Source: Polytrichum commune
Lineage: Eukaryota; Streptophyta; Polytrichopsida; Polytrichales; Polytrichaceae
DNA length: 64,000 nucleotides
Direction of reading: 5' to 3'
NCBI GenBank assembly: GCA_950295325.1
Contig: OX485808.1
Span: forward strand, 22,032,527-22,096,526
Part shown: positions 1-11,204 of the stretch, piece after piece
How the letters are laid out: each line of letters starts with the position of its first letter
Numbering within the stretch: position 1 is the stretch's first letter
Position numbers and translations under genes: made by a program
Notes under the pieces: generated by a model
What the model was told of the DNA's origin: nothing
Database searches by the model: none
The model's input: the letters and a program-made list of their open reading frames with translations, nothing else

Positions 1-1670
1 TCGCACCGATAGACATAACAAAGCCATTCATGCAATGCCACCACCCTCCTCTCCCACCCCTATCGCGATACTACACTCTTATACATGGCGGCACTCACAA
101 AAACCACCATCCTGATAACACTCTACCCTCCTAGCTACTTCCTTGCCACGGGTACTTCACTATCTCGTAGTTTTTGTATATACGTGCATTGAGGCTTCTT
201 CTTCTTCTTCTTCTTCTTCTTTTGGGGGGGGGGGGGGGCTACTTATCTACTATTTTTATTTATCCAACACTCTACTTTTTCTACTTTTACTTTATCCCAT
301 TATCTTGCATCTTTTGGTAGTTTGCACTTAATTGTTTTCCATTTAAACTCAATCCTATGTTAATTCAAAAAATGTCTCTTATGTGTTGTTTAGAATCACC
401 ATATGTGTGGTGTTTTGAGTCACCATTTGTCAAGAGGCTTAGTAATATAAGACAACCCATTAACATAAGACACGGGTTGCCTTATGTTATTAAGTATGTT
501 AATAAAGGGTGAAAAATACAACAATGACAAGGGTTTGAGACACCAACCAATGATAGGGATACAACATGATAAACAATAACACAACTACGAGATCACTACT
601 TAATAATACGATAACACTACAATAACACGATTGAGCACTACAAGAATACTACTAAATGCTCAAGAGTTGAGGTTGTGAGTGAAAAAACTTTGTGACCCTC
701 TACAAATTGTGTACCATCCTAAACACAATACCTTATATGTAGTTCTACCAAAAATAAATAAAAATGCATGACAATATAGGGTACCATATAGTATTTTTAA
801 ATGAAATATGTGAATAGAAATGATGCTATATTACATTGAATACTTTTCAATGTTTTTGCTTGCAAAAATAAAGAGTACCATGTATTAGGTCTCAACCTAA
901 TTCTAATATTTCACTAGTGAAGTACATGTGTTCCTTGCACATGTTTCCTCCCTCACTGCAAGTGCATAGCATGCCTTTGACTAGATATTTTATGCATCAA
1001 AGGTAAATCATCCACTGATAACCTACCCTTCCTCCCCTCCGCGGATGTCACTATGCAACTTACTGAATTTACATATTGTAATGACAAATACTCTAAAATT
1101 GCCATCACTCATAAACATGACAAATATGATATCATCATCCCCCACCTTCAACGCTTGGGTTGGACTACCCTTCCTCCCATTATTATCATTGTTGGCATGA
1201 GGGTACCATTCACAAACCATCAATCACACGCCTCCTTCATATGTAAATCCCTCACACTAGAAACTAAAATCAAAACTCACATGGAAACCATCTCTTTAAA
1301 TGCCGTTAAATACCTAACACACATGGTCCTCAACAAATGAAAACTAGAGGAACACCAAACCCCCATTCCCTTGCAATAAATACCCCCACTACTCCAATCC
1401 CCCTGGGTCCACCTATTGGGAATTAGGCATTACCCCATCTCCCTCTTATATTGCCTTATGGCGATATTACGAAGATGGTTAATGGACCACCTTTACATTG
1501 GTCAACCAATGTTTATCTTTTTTCCTCTTCTCTTCCAAAGGAACTACACCCTAAAGGCATACACCGCAACAATTCCCCTTCAATTCTTACTCCAAAGTGG
1601 TGGTGGAGGGGCCTCAAAGCTACCTAACTTATGGGGGCAAATACACCACCATTGCAACACCAATTGCTAG
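1..1670 (+). mobile_element. LINE family 1 relic, C-terminal part, interrupted (copy L1a)
   Basis: Plus-strand remnant of the 3' end of a non-LTR retrotransposon. The conserved block at 1053-1340 encodes a peptide beginning LTEFTYCNDKY, with a later HKHDKYD motif and an ending like KYLTHMVLNK. It matches the C-terminal blocks of the copies at 2.1, 6.2, 8.1 and 57.7 kb on the strand stated for each. Bases 1-175 resemble, with frameshifts, the Cys-rich block that precedes it in the other copies. The segment 1390-1560 (TCCACCTATT..., CTCTTATATT...) is shared with the tails near 8.4-8.57 kb, so it is probably 3' untranslated sequence. About 840 bp at 190-1030 has no LINE similarity and splits the copy. 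The element continues off the left edge. It has stops and frameshifts and is not active. Confidence 0.6.
190..1030. repeat. Insertion in LINE copy L1a, with microsatellite, poly-G tract and hairpin
   Basis: AT-rich sequence without coding potential lying between two LINE blocks that are nearly adjacent in the copy at 6.1-6.8 kb. It opens with a (TTC)n run at about 197-223 followed by 15 G (224-238). An imperfect inverted repeat lies at 438-458 and 474-499, with arms of about 18 paired bases around GACAACCC/GGGTTGCC. The exact ends and any target duplication are not visible. It could be an insertion, or an older host segment joined by rearrangement. Confidence 0.4.
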
Positions 1671-2014
1671 CTAGTCTATATGTAACTATATAATCCCAAA
1701 ATGTATGAGACAATAATGTGTGTGTGTGAGTAAGAAATTATGTAAAGACTGATTGAAAGAATAAGTGCTATAAAGGAAGTATTTTCTAGCATTGAAAGAG
1801 GATGAATTGAAACAAATGACATTCTATATTGGGACATCAAAATAAAGTTCCCTTTTCATTTTGGTTTCTATAGTGTGAAGGGAGACGTGGTACTTGTGAA
1901 TAGAAAGTATAGTGGGTCTTTTAGGGTTGAGGTTGCAAGTGGATTTTGTTCCTCGCGGTGGATCTATGACTGCAATCAATTGCAACACGGTGATTCAATA
2001 ATAAGTAAAGGAAC
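1671..2014. other. Gene-free spacer
   Basis: No coding region. A short segment at about 1912-1970 (GGGTTGAGGTTGCAAG) resembles sequence at 8578-8600 and 9262-9335, always just beyond a LINE tail or in LINE-rich surroundings. It may therefore be a LINE 3' tail or another small dispersed repeat. Confidence 0.35.
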
Positions 2015-3005
2015 ATGCGATGTCGTAGGGGCATGAGGCGGGGGTGGCTTAGTTTCTACCTTCAAAGGTGGATTGTTGATTCATGTAAGTGTGATTATAA
2101 GTGTTCAATTCAATTGAGTGGTATTGGGGCTTGTTTCTTTTCTAGTTTTCTTTTGTTGAAGATAATGTGGGTTAGGTATTTTAATGGCTATTTGTGAGAA
2201 TGTTTCCATTAGTTTTGGATTTTAGTGTTATGGATGTGAAGGTCTTGTAATTCTTTGGTGGTTGTGGTATGTGTAGTTCCTCTAATTCCTGCATTGATGA
2301 TGATGGGTGGGAGTACTATCCATCCCACTTCTAGTAATAGTTGCCTAATGACATATTTCATGAGTTTTCAGGTGGTAGCTTCCATGGGAAATCTATCATC
2401 ATAGTAGGTAAATTCAAAATAGTTGTACCAAAGGTTTGGGTTTGAGGGAAAAAATGGTTTGGAGGAGGGGGAGGGCTCTTAATATGCATAGTATGGCCAG
2501 TCTAAGGAGAAATGGGCATATGCACAGTGGTAGGTGGCATGTGCATGGGAGTAGCCAAGAGGCTATGATATTTTGCAGGTTATGTTCATTGTTTTTGTTG
2601 GCCTTTATTCATGTGAAACATCTTCTTATGGGGTGTGCTAATAGTGTATTTATTAGTGTGTTGCTTTGTTGTGTTGGTTGGTCCTTAAGTTATTTATGTG
2701 TTTGTTTGTACAACATGCGAGTCATAAGGTATTTGTCATGGTGGTCATATTGATATGATTGAGGAGTAGGTGTATGATGTTTAGGCTATTTGCAAATATG
2801 TCTATAGAAAGTGTTTTGGTTTGTTCTACAATGAGTAGTAGTGCTTGAAGTTTAGCTCGTAGAATGTTACGGTAACTTGGTAGTCTGGTTGAAATATGAA
2901 TTTCGAGTGGGCCGTTAATACTCATGATCCAAAAATATTTCCATTGCCCTTGTCGTTAGGGGGTGTGAATGATCCATCGGTGTAGTAGGATTGGTTGGGT
3001 GGGGG
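2015..3005 (-). mobile_element. LINE family 1 relic: RNase H start, Cys-rich domain, C-terminus (copy L1b)
   Basis: Minus-strand coding relic read from 3005 down to about 2015. It starts with an RNase H-like segment, SYYTDGSFTPP, with the DGS motif usual at the first catalytic Asp. An open stretch follows at 2722-2925 with NILRAKLQALLLIVEQTKTL, then a Cys-rich block near 2450-2650 (WLLPCTCHLPLCIC). The C-terminal block at about 2150-2400 contains FTYYDDRF and ends KYLTHIIFNKRK. The order RNase H, Cys-rich block, conserved C-terminus matches the other copies. Several stops and frameshifts show it is dead. A related minus-strand RT fragment lies at 3719-3922. Confidence 0.65.
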
Positions 3006-3061
3006 TCTTAGCCGTGGATGTTTGTTATGGCACCATAGAGGGGAGGGGGTGTTTTGAGGGG

Positions 3062-3372
3062 TGGCACACTAAATATGATATTCAATGTCATATGGTATTT
3101 TATGTTACTATGGTAACTTTTCAGATGTCACTTCTTATGAATAAGTGAACAAATATTGTCATGGTTGATTGAAATTTGGATGAAACATCACTTGGTAAGT
3201 GATGGTGATTGCAACACTATAAACCTATAATCCCCCAAATTTGTTTACAAGGAATGACAAATAATGTTGGGTTAACATGTAGTGTTGATGACACTATACC
3301 GTGGTTTACAATTAGCATTGAGCAAGACAAAGTAGAATTGGAGACACTAAATACCAAATTTAGTGTAGTATG
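3062..3372 (+). repeat. Dispersed repeat family D, copy 1
   Basis: This segment aligns by eye with 19672-20063. Both contain ATGGTATTxTxTGT(C)ACTATGGTAACTTTTC, then a shared stretch GATTGAAATTTGGATGAAAC, then GGAGACACT/GGTGACACT near the end. No terminal inverted repeats or coding sequence were found. Copy 1 sits between the RNase H and RT fragments of the minus-strand LINE, so it may have been inserted there. The family is unidentified. Confidence 0.5.
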
Positions 3373-3718
3373 GCTAATATATAACACTCATATTTATGTT
3401 TTTCCCACAACCATATTAGTCTATCTAGTGAAATGGTCGTTTGGAAGTTTCCTTCGTGATCATGTATTTGGGCTAGGGGTGGATGTATTTGTATGGTTGG
3501 TGATGTTGCTAGGATATCATTATCAGGGTTACATTCTTGGATTTGGAGGGTAAGGTGTGGAATTTGGATGTTGGGTTGTCCACTTTTTATGTCTCAAGAT
3601 TGTTGGGTTTTTGGATTTCTTTTTTCTTTTTCCCAATAATTTTGTAGCTTGTTGTTTTGTATGTCAAGGTAACTTTGTATTGAGTACTAGGTTCTGTTTG
3701 TAGAGAATGTTGTCATAT

Positions 3719-3922
3719 TTAAGGAGATGTTGTTGTGTTTAATATTTTGAGTAGTTGGTTTGCAAGGATTGCCAATGGCATTGGAAATTGTATGTATGTT
3801 TGGGGGCACCCCATATATCTTTTCTTTGGGTGTATTTGAAGTAGAGATGTATGGCATGGGTATACTATGTGGTTGTGTAGTGAGGATTTGTCGAGGGTGG
3901 CAAGTATGGGCAGATGGTACAT
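3719..3922 (-). mobile_element. LINE reverse-transcriptase fragment
   Basis: A 67-codon open stretch on the minus strand contains MGCPQTYIQFPMPLAILANQ. This looks like a decayed version of the reverse transcriptase motif G-x-x-Q-G-x-P-L-S-P followed by an LFAxxxNQL-like segment. It lies upstream, in the minus-strand sense, of the RNase H relic at 2.7-3.0 kb and probably belongs to the same dead LINE. The call rests on one degenerate motif. Confidence 0.35.
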
Positions 3923-4140
3923 GAGGTGATGGGTGCCAGGGGATGGGGGTAGGTGTGGATTGTAGTATATGATGAAGGAAAATATGGCGGTGGCTTGTAG
4001 TAAGTATGTTTTTGATGATTTTGGATTTTGTGTGATATTTAGCTTGAAATTCTTTGAGGGTTAGTATGCAAGTGTTGGTGTGATCTTGGAATTGAGGTAG
4101 TGTTGTTATGTTACATGTGGCAAGTTTTTTGAGAAAATTA

Positions 4141-4520
4141 TTTGTATTGGATTTTCAAAATTTTAAAATTTTAAAAATTTGGGGGGGGGGGCATAACATT
4201 AAGAAACACGCCCAGAACAACCTTCTCAAAAGAGTATCAAATTGGCGTGCGCCATTTTGATGCTCTTTCAAGAGCAAAGTTGGCATTAAATTTGAGTTTT
4301 TCTTAGGCTATTTTAATCTATTTGGGAGGTACTTTCACTACTAGAAATCAATTGTGTTAGTTTCTAGGACAAAGCTAATGCCAAGTGGCGGTAAAGGTTC
4401 TAATCTATGCTAATTTAAAATCCAAACAAATTTAAATAGCTATAAAGCAATGGGAAAAGCTGGTGGGGTCAAAAAGGTCGTTGCGCTTTCCTGGAAAAGT
4501 CTTATGAAACCGACATTGGA
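4141..4520. repeat. Short palindrome and CACTA-like terminus in spacer
   Basis: A run of 11 G at 4181-4191 is followed by a tight palindrome at 4230-4267, with about 17 paired bases around a 2-base centre and one mismatch. At 4336 the sequence CACTACTAGAAATCA resembles the terminal repeat of plant CACTA elements. No matching opposite end was found nearby, so the CACTA assignment is tentative. No coding sequence was seen. Confidence 0.3.
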
Positions 4521-5499
4521 AACCTTTTTGACACCTTTTTGAAGCTATTATTTTTAATTGATTGCCCATTCATTCACCCTTGCTTTGCAAATCTTTCCCT
4601 TCTTGTTGAGGTAATATTGTGGGTACTGAAAGGGTAAAATGAGCATTTATACTAGTTTGCATCAAGTAGATGTTGTGGTATTGTTGCAGGTGTAGGCTAT
4701 TCTATTGTGTAGATCCATGGGCGAGGGGTAATGATAGTAGTGTAGGTTTACACTGTTGAATATTAGCATGAAGGTTAGTGGTTGATAGAAGAAGGCTAAG
4801 GAAAAATGGGGTGGCTAGTAGATATGGTGTTCTCCATGTGGCCATTGGGGCATTGTGTCCCTATTGTTGGAGGGTGTAAAATTGGTTCAAGTGATTTAAG
4901 TGTATTGTAGTGGTGCATACCATCTAGTGTCTGTGCCGATCCATCCTTGTGTGGACAATTGTTTTCTCTATTGCTTGTTGTCTAGTTTAGGGTTTGTCCA
5001 ATAGTTGTTCTTCCTTATTGTGTGTGCCAATATTGTTTTTGGTTGTTGGAGATACCGATCGCGACATGGGAGGCATCTCTATGGCTTCTTTGTGATAGTA
5101 GTTGGAGTTACAGTGATGCAGATGAGTGTTGCAAACCGGCGACGAAGATCACAAATGGTAGATCTACGAGTGCTTGCTACAGAGAGCCTCCAGGACGGGT
5201 GGAGCGTCGCCATTTACGTTTGTCTAATGATATTCTCCCTAGAGCCTCCAAGATAAGGCACATTGGACACATTGAAGGAAGTTTGTGTTTTGAAGTTACG
5301 CGTATCGCATTCCAACATGGTGATTCATATGTCGGCCCCCCTACTTCACATGAAAGTATTTGGTGGACAAGATGCTTGAAGATAATGGCGAAAACTTTGC
5401 CAATGTCAACAAACTTTATTTTGCTTTGCCAAAACAAACATCACATGGAATTGTGCACTTAAAAAGTATAAAATTACACCATAATAATTACACCTCTCT
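4521..5499. other. Gene-free spacer with one unexplained open stretch
   Basis: Mostly low-complexity AT-rich sequence. A patch at 5022-5462 is open for 146 codons on the plus strand and has balanced base composition. Its peptide has no domain I recognise and no good start context. It may be a captured gene fragment or chance. Confidence 0.3.
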
Positions 5500-6125
5500 A
5501 ATAATTACAACCTTGTAATAGACGCTCCATTTGACAAAAATCCAAAAACCTCCAACTTCCACTAAATATACAAGAATGCAACTAGGACAAAGAATATACT
5601 CACCAACCAACCTACTATACAAATCCACCCCCCCCCCCCCTTTGCACAAATACATGATCGCCAAGGTGCATTCCATACAACCACCTCATTGGGAAAAACA
5701 TTCCTCCAATCTATCCTACCTCCCAATGACATTTTCTCTCCCACTTATGGACTTTAAAACTGAAATTTTATTCCTAATTGAATGATACATCAATGTTCTC
5801 CCAAGGCAACCACCAACAAACCATTCCCCATCCTAACAAAATTCCATATATCTCATTTTTTCTTCTCCTCCCTACTTACATGTCCATTTCAATTTACTCA
5901 ACACCACTCTCCCCACCCTCGGGATATGATTTTTAGAGCCATAGGAGTGGCCTTTTCTTGTCAATAGATTGAAAATGGGTTCACCCACATCCCACATATA
6001 AAACTCTTACCACAAGTCCTTTGATGGTCCAAAATCACCACCGCACATAACTTGACAGTAATCCATGATGCAACATAAGGTGTTATTCCTCCTAGGAGTG
6101 GGCTCTTTAGTAGTACTGATGTTTC
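5500..6125 (+). mobile_element. C-rich LINE-like relic (possible RT region of family 1)
   Basis: The plus strand is strongly C-rich and G-poor, as in the coding strand of the other family 1 copies, and carries a 13-C tract at 5628-5640. Fragmentary frames around 5930-6050 contain a segment like IENGFTHIPHIKLLPQVL that could derive from the region following an RT domain. No diagnostic catalytic motif is visible, so this is a weak call based mainly on strand composition and its position beside two certain LINE fragments. Confidence 0.3.
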
Positions 6126-6800
6126 TCATTTTATTGGGGGGGGGGGGGGGATGGGTGTTTGTTTGTTTTCAAGTTTTCTTTTGTTTAGAACCAAGTATGT
6201 GAGGTATTTAATGGCGTTTTGGTGGATGTTTTTCATGAGATTTTTGATGGTTACTTTTGGGGTTTTTAGGTGAGTAAGTTTTTTAATGGAGTGTTTGTGT
6301 ATGGCCCCTCTTACTCCGGCTGTGATGGTGATTAGTGGGTTGGTTTGCCATCCATTGGTTTGTGTAGTGTGGATAAGGGGGTCGTATTTAGTGTGTTTGT
6401 GTGTGAGGGCTTGATCAGGGTATCTATCGTGACAATATGTGAATTCAATGAGTTGGGTTGTGAGTGTAGGGGAGGGTATTATAGGTGTTTGTGTGTGGTT
6501 TGGGGCTCTGATTATGCATAGGATACGTGATTGTAGTCTGGCTTGGCACTTGCATGTTCTTTGTGGGCATGTACATTTTATGAGCCAGTTTGGGATTGTT
6601 TGTTCAAGGGGTTTGTTGTTAAGGTTGCTTGCATTGGTCAGTGTGAAGAATTGGGTGTTTATGTTAGCTTGTAATGCATGGGTAATGAGATACACTGCTT
6701 TATTGTGCTGTGCAATTCTTAAGCCTTTTAGGTAGGGGTGTTCGCATGTTGATAGTAAGTGAGGCCACGTGTCTCTGTCATTGAGGTCGCATAGTGTACA
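6126..6800 (-). mobile_element. LINE family 1, 5'-truncated C-terminal copy (L1d)
   Basis: The best C-terminal copy in the window, read from about 6800 down to 6126. It opens with a zinc-knuckle-like motif (CTLCDLNDRDTWPHLLSTCE), continues with HNKAVYLITHALQ and the Cys-rich block LIKCTCPQRTCKC, and ends with the conserved block LIEFTYCHDRY ... KYLTYLVLNKRK. From 6695 down it is open for 189 codons without a stop. The C-x2-C-x(n)-H-x4-C arrangement is typical of the C-terminus of several LINE clades. The 3' side runs into 15 G on the plus strand (6136-6150), which are C on the element's coding strand. The copy is flanked by plus-strand relics of the same family. Confidence 0.7.
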
Positions 6801-6904
6801 ATACCCAACTATTCATAATTATTGCAATCCAACAAAACTTTATTTTCCACTCACCCAACAATTCTTATCAACTCTTTCCCCCCCCCCCCCTTTTTTTTAA
6901 AAAC

Positions 6905-8575
6905 TCCTAATTGGTTTGACACTCCACCAACATCCCCACCCCATCCATGGTCCTCAAATCTCTCCCCAATCCATCATCAATTTACACTTTCTTAAATACT
7001 CACCCGAACAATCATATTACATTGACGGCTCTTTCATTCCACCCGATTGGGAAGGAAATAGAAATATAGTTGGTTCCGATGTCTCAAATGATTATACCCA
7101 CAAACACATGGGCATCAAACTCCTTGGCTATACTAATATTCTTATGGTCAATCATTTGCCTTAATATATATACTGGTTGTGCAACATGCCACATCCCTTT
7201 CCACCAACGTACACATATTTATCGATAGCCTCAATAGGATTTAGATATTGAATAACTATATCGGATATCCCTTGTCCCAACATAATCAATTATATAAATT
7301 GCTTGTTGCCAACATCATATACCACATCTACAACACAAATCATTGAGTCTCCAAAATGTTTAAGCCCACACCAACATATTTGGCAATGATGAGGCTGATA
7401 AATTAGCCAAACATGGATCTTTGGAACCATGCATAGTGCATGTTCCCTTTCATCTCGTTGGACATCACATACTCTATTAGCCAACCATACCTCCCAACTC
7501 TACTCAACATAATAGTTCCATACATAACCTCAATTGGAACATCGAAAATGAATATTGGGACTACATCACATCCTATGCAAACCATAAATTTGCCTATGTC
7601 TCCAAATGGTTTAATAACGCCAATAGTCACCTTGAATGGTCCAATTGTTTTTGAGGTTCACACCATGCCTCGGATGCCCGACTCACTCAACCACTCAAAT
7701 TCCGATATGGTTGATACATGGGTAGTTGAAACAAAAAATCTAAGTCACAATATCTCTTGTGGTGCAACATATGCTGCCTAAAGGAGAATGATATGTGCAT
7801 CCATCTCCTCTCAAATTACACAAACAAACATATCAACAAATCATGTACTAATAGGCATAATTAAGTTGTCCATGTCTTGGCTAAAACCTTATTTGCACAT
7901 CCTCCACTCGAGAATTCACATTAATTCACGCATGCATCCATGATGACCAACACCCCTGAAAACACCCTAACCTCATGGCTACTATTGCAAATGTCTTGCC
8001 CGACTCCACCCTCAAATACCATTCATCCAAGGAAAGTCACCTACATATACACACCCATTCAATCCATACCCTCTTCAATTGTTTAACTCATTGAATGATA
8101 CATTTTAATGATAGATTCCCAATTTTTGTTTCACTCGTAAACACACCAAATATGATATACTTGTCCCCCACCTTCACCAACAAGGTTGGTAAATTTGTCC
8201 CCCAATTGTCATCAAGGTTGACATTTGTGGTGCAATCCAAACCCCGTTTGTTGAATGTTTATTCAACTGTGGCACCCCCAAAACCAAAATTAAAATTCTC
8301 ATGGAACAAATTTCTCACAACACTATCAAACACCTTACCTATATGAACATAAATTGGAAAACTATCAAACTCCTATCTCCATTGATTAAAATATTTCAAC
8401 ACCTCTCTTTCACTTCTCAAATGTTCACCTATTGAAAGACATGCATTTCACCACCACCCCTCTTATATTTCTATGTGAAAATATTACGAGGATGACAAAT
8501 GGAACATTGTCATGTCGGTAAAACTTTTTTTTTTTCCCTTTCTTGCATGCTTAAAATGCACCCTTAAAAATATAT
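6905..8575 (+). mobile_element. LINE family 1 relic: RNase H to 3' end (copy L1e)
   Basis: Plus-strand relic. RNase H begins near 7011 with QSYYIDGSFIPPDWEG (DGS catalytic motif) and ends near 7340-7430 with AHTNIFGNDEADKLAKHG, the usual C-terminal RNase H signature. Between them the frame is broken by stops. The C-terminal block at about 8120-8360 (RKHTKYDILVPHL ... KHLTYMNIN) matches the other copies. The tail to about 8575 (CTCTTATATT and an ATATTACGAGGATG-like segment) matches that of L1a. A run of 13 C lies just upstream at 6878-6890. Confidence 0.65.
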
Positions 8576-9476
8576 GGGGTCCTTTCATGGTTGAGGTTAC
8601 ATGCGGACAATTCCCAAAAATTCCACAATGCACAACCTAAGGGACATTCCCTTGCATAAAGACCTCATGTGTTGTTCAGGATTGTATAGTTGGGACAAAT
8701 TGCTTGTACATGTGGGTGTGCTACTGCCCTCCCTCTAGAGATGGGAATATTTTGTCACATAACCGTCACATATTAACCAAGGGGAAAAAATAACAAAAAA
8801 TAACAAGCATGTCTTTACGTATACTAAGGTAATGCATGGAGGGGAAAGCGATATTGAAATTTGCAGGTAGTGTTCGAAAATCCCACCACCACCAACCTAA
8901 AGTGCATTACACTGCACAAAGCACGTGTACCTTTCCTTTTACGAAGGACGATATGGGTAAAGAAATGTGTAGGCCTGAGAACAAACCAACTTTAACAAAC
9001 TAATAATAAGTGCTTTACGAACTAGATAATCATTGAGAGGACTAGATAACCAATAAGAGGAGAGTGGATGATGTGCTGCGAAAGCAATGAGTCACCCACT
9101 TACACTTACCAAACATAACCGATCAGCTCGTGGACAAAAAGATGGGAATTATGGATGACATCATGTGTACATGGATGATACATTGGGATGAGTTCTCATA
9201 ACCCTTAAGCCCTTGGATGAGCGATCGGTTAGGAATGGAAATGCACCCATACAAAGTATACCGGGGCCTTTGGCGGTTGAAGGTTGCAGGCGGGTTTAGC
9301 GGGGTACGCTGGGTTGTACCCCTCATGCTGGATCTAGACGGGGTGTAGATCCCAGGCAGCAGGGGTTGGTTCTGTAGCTGGAGTAGCATTTCCTGAAAGC
9401 GAGCCGATGTTGCGGCTTTGCGAAGTCCCCTTGGCGACGCATGCCTTGACTTCCGCGCCAAAGTCCGGTCACAAGA
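8576..9476. other. Gene-free spacer
   Basis: No recognisable gene. The open stretch on the minus strand at 9123-9461 has no domain I can identify. A block at 9255-9335 resembles sequence at 1912-1970. GC content rises from about 9.1 kb onward, toward the gene island. Confidence 0.3.
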
Positions 9477-10180
9477 AGAAGAAGAAGAAGAGGAAAATCA
9501 AGAAGAAGATGGTTGTACCTCGAAATAGTATGTCCTGAGTTGAGTTATGAGTCGCACCTCGGGTAGGTAATCTCAAGTCACCACAGTCTCATCGCGTGTG
9601 ATGTGCAACATCATCATCGTGGGCGGTGGAGCAGCTAATTAATCTCTCCTTGGGGTTGTGTGCAGGCAGAGAGAGAGAGAGAGAGAGTGTGAAGGGGGGT
9701 TCAACGGATCTCTGTTTTGCTTGTGTGGGTGCCTTTTCTTGGTTGCGGAATCGACTGCGTGGCGGGGGTGTGGCGAGGGTTTGAAGGGAGGACTTTAAAA
9801 GAGAATCTGGTTGGAGTTGATGAGGAATTGAGGAGTCTGGTTGTGGCCGAATTTGAGAAGGAGGGTGGAGAGGAGGTTGGAGAAGACGAAGAGCGTGCAT
9901 TGGAATCAACTCAAGCAACGGGGAGTTGCTGTCTCGAGACCTGTGTCGGAGGTGAGAATTTGTCAATTGCTGCTATGTGTGACGAGCGGATGTGAAGTTT
10001 AGAGTGATGATGTTTGTGGGAAAATAAATCCTGAACAGGATTAATAGGTGACGGCGATGTAGATTTAGCGAAGGCGGCAGTTAATTCTGTCTGTCTGTCT
10101 GTCTGTCCGTCTGTCTCCCTGGAAGCTTTTGGCAAGTATTGGTAAATTCTGGCTATTCTCGTGAAATGCAATTAATAAAT
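9477..10180 (+). other. GC-rich leader-like block upstream of the PLC-like gene
   Basis: Higher-GC sequence with simple repeats typical of plant 5' leaders: (GAA)n at about 9476-9492, (GA)n at about 9669-9686 and (TCTG)n at about 10087-10116. It has no convincing ATG-initiated coding frame. A GTGAGA donor-like site at about 9951 would allow a non-coding leader exon spliced toward the PLC-like gene at 11205. This is inference; no good acceptor was identified. Confidence 0.25.
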
Positions 10181-10814
10181 TTTTTTTTCCTCACGTATCG
10201 ATCATGCTATCGGCGAGCGTTAATGGTGAAGACAACAGAGTCGATGGCTGTCGATAAATTTGGAACATTTTTTGATCGATTTGTCATTATCTAATATTCT
10301 CCAAATTTTATGTATTTGTCCCCTCTGAATTGCCACTTAAGATATGTGGACCAAGCTTCATGTTGAGGTAACACCTGAAAGAGTAGGTAGAGGGGAGCCA
10401 AGAAACAGAAGAAGAAAAATAGCCTCCAGCACGTCACTGTGGCCTACTGTATTGACATCGAACCTTTTGTGTCAATCTTTCGTTCGGTCCTATTCATCGA
10501 AATGCAAAGCGTAGGAAGGATGTAGGGAGGATCGAAGAACGAGAATGGTGTATTTGTGCCCTAAAGTCGTTTTCACGAAGCAATTGCTGCCTCAACATTA
10601 GTCTATATCCTCAATTGCTCCCTGTCTGTATCCCAACTACATACATGTATAGTTCGTAGAAACCAGCCGCACCAGTTCAACTGACTTAACCATTGATAGG
10701 TAGTTCGAGATAGTAGTTCGAGTGAGCGGTGTAGATCCGATTGGCTTCCAGCGTCGACGGCTCGACCCTCCCATAATATTGGTTATGTTGGGTAACCGCT
10801 TTGGAGATACCTGT

Positions 10815-10898
10815 TATGGCCATTAAGCATGGCCTCCAGAGCCAGGTTCGGCCGCCTTCCGGCCGAACATACTGAGGGCTCTGCGGCTACCTGCCATA
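10815..10898 (+). promoter_or_regulatory. Nested palindromes, possible structured leader or cruciform
   Basis: A perfect 9-bp stem with a 5-base loop (GTTCGGCCG at 10846-10854, CGGCCGAAC at 10860-10868) lies inside a second perfect stem (CAGAGCC at 10837-10843, GGCTCTG at 10877-10883). An outer pair TATGGC (10815-10820) and GCCATA (10893-10898) encloses both. A competing hairpin (GGCCAT at 10818-10823, ATGGCC at 10829-10834) overlaps the outer pair. The block lies about 310 bp upstream of the PLC-like ATG, so it is in the promoter or 5' leader. It matched no RNA family I know. Confidence 0.4.
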
Positions 10899-11204
10899 GT
10901 CGGGCCCCTCAAAACCATTACGCAATTCAATGAGGGTTTGCAAACGTAAGGCTAGAGAATTGAAAGACATAGAGCTTGTGTTGCAAAATCATCTGCTGAT
11001 TTCGAGCTGCTCTATGTATGTTCAGGTCACTATACAGCAATGGAAAGACATGTTACAGTTATGTGCCAAGTCTCGCGCTTTTCAAGCATAGGAGGCGCTG
11101 TCTATGCAGAGTGTACAACGAAAGACGGCATTTGCAAATAGGGAAGTCGAATCTGAGAGAGTGTTGTGGATGATTAAAAAACAGAGGTGATTGTGGAATT
11201 AAAA

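Noticed and set aside
5022-5462. 146-codon open stretch, possible gene
   Set aside because: No recognisable domain, an overlapping alternative frame of similar quality, and repeat-rich surroundings.
9717-9995. Protein-coding ORF upstream of the PLC-like gene
   Set aside because: It begins at a non-ATG codon, ends randomly and resembles leader sequence with GA repeats.
11187-11204. Longer N-terminus for the PLC-like protein
   Set aside because: The extension starts at GTG; the ATG at 11205 has a good context and gives a consensus myristoylation signal.
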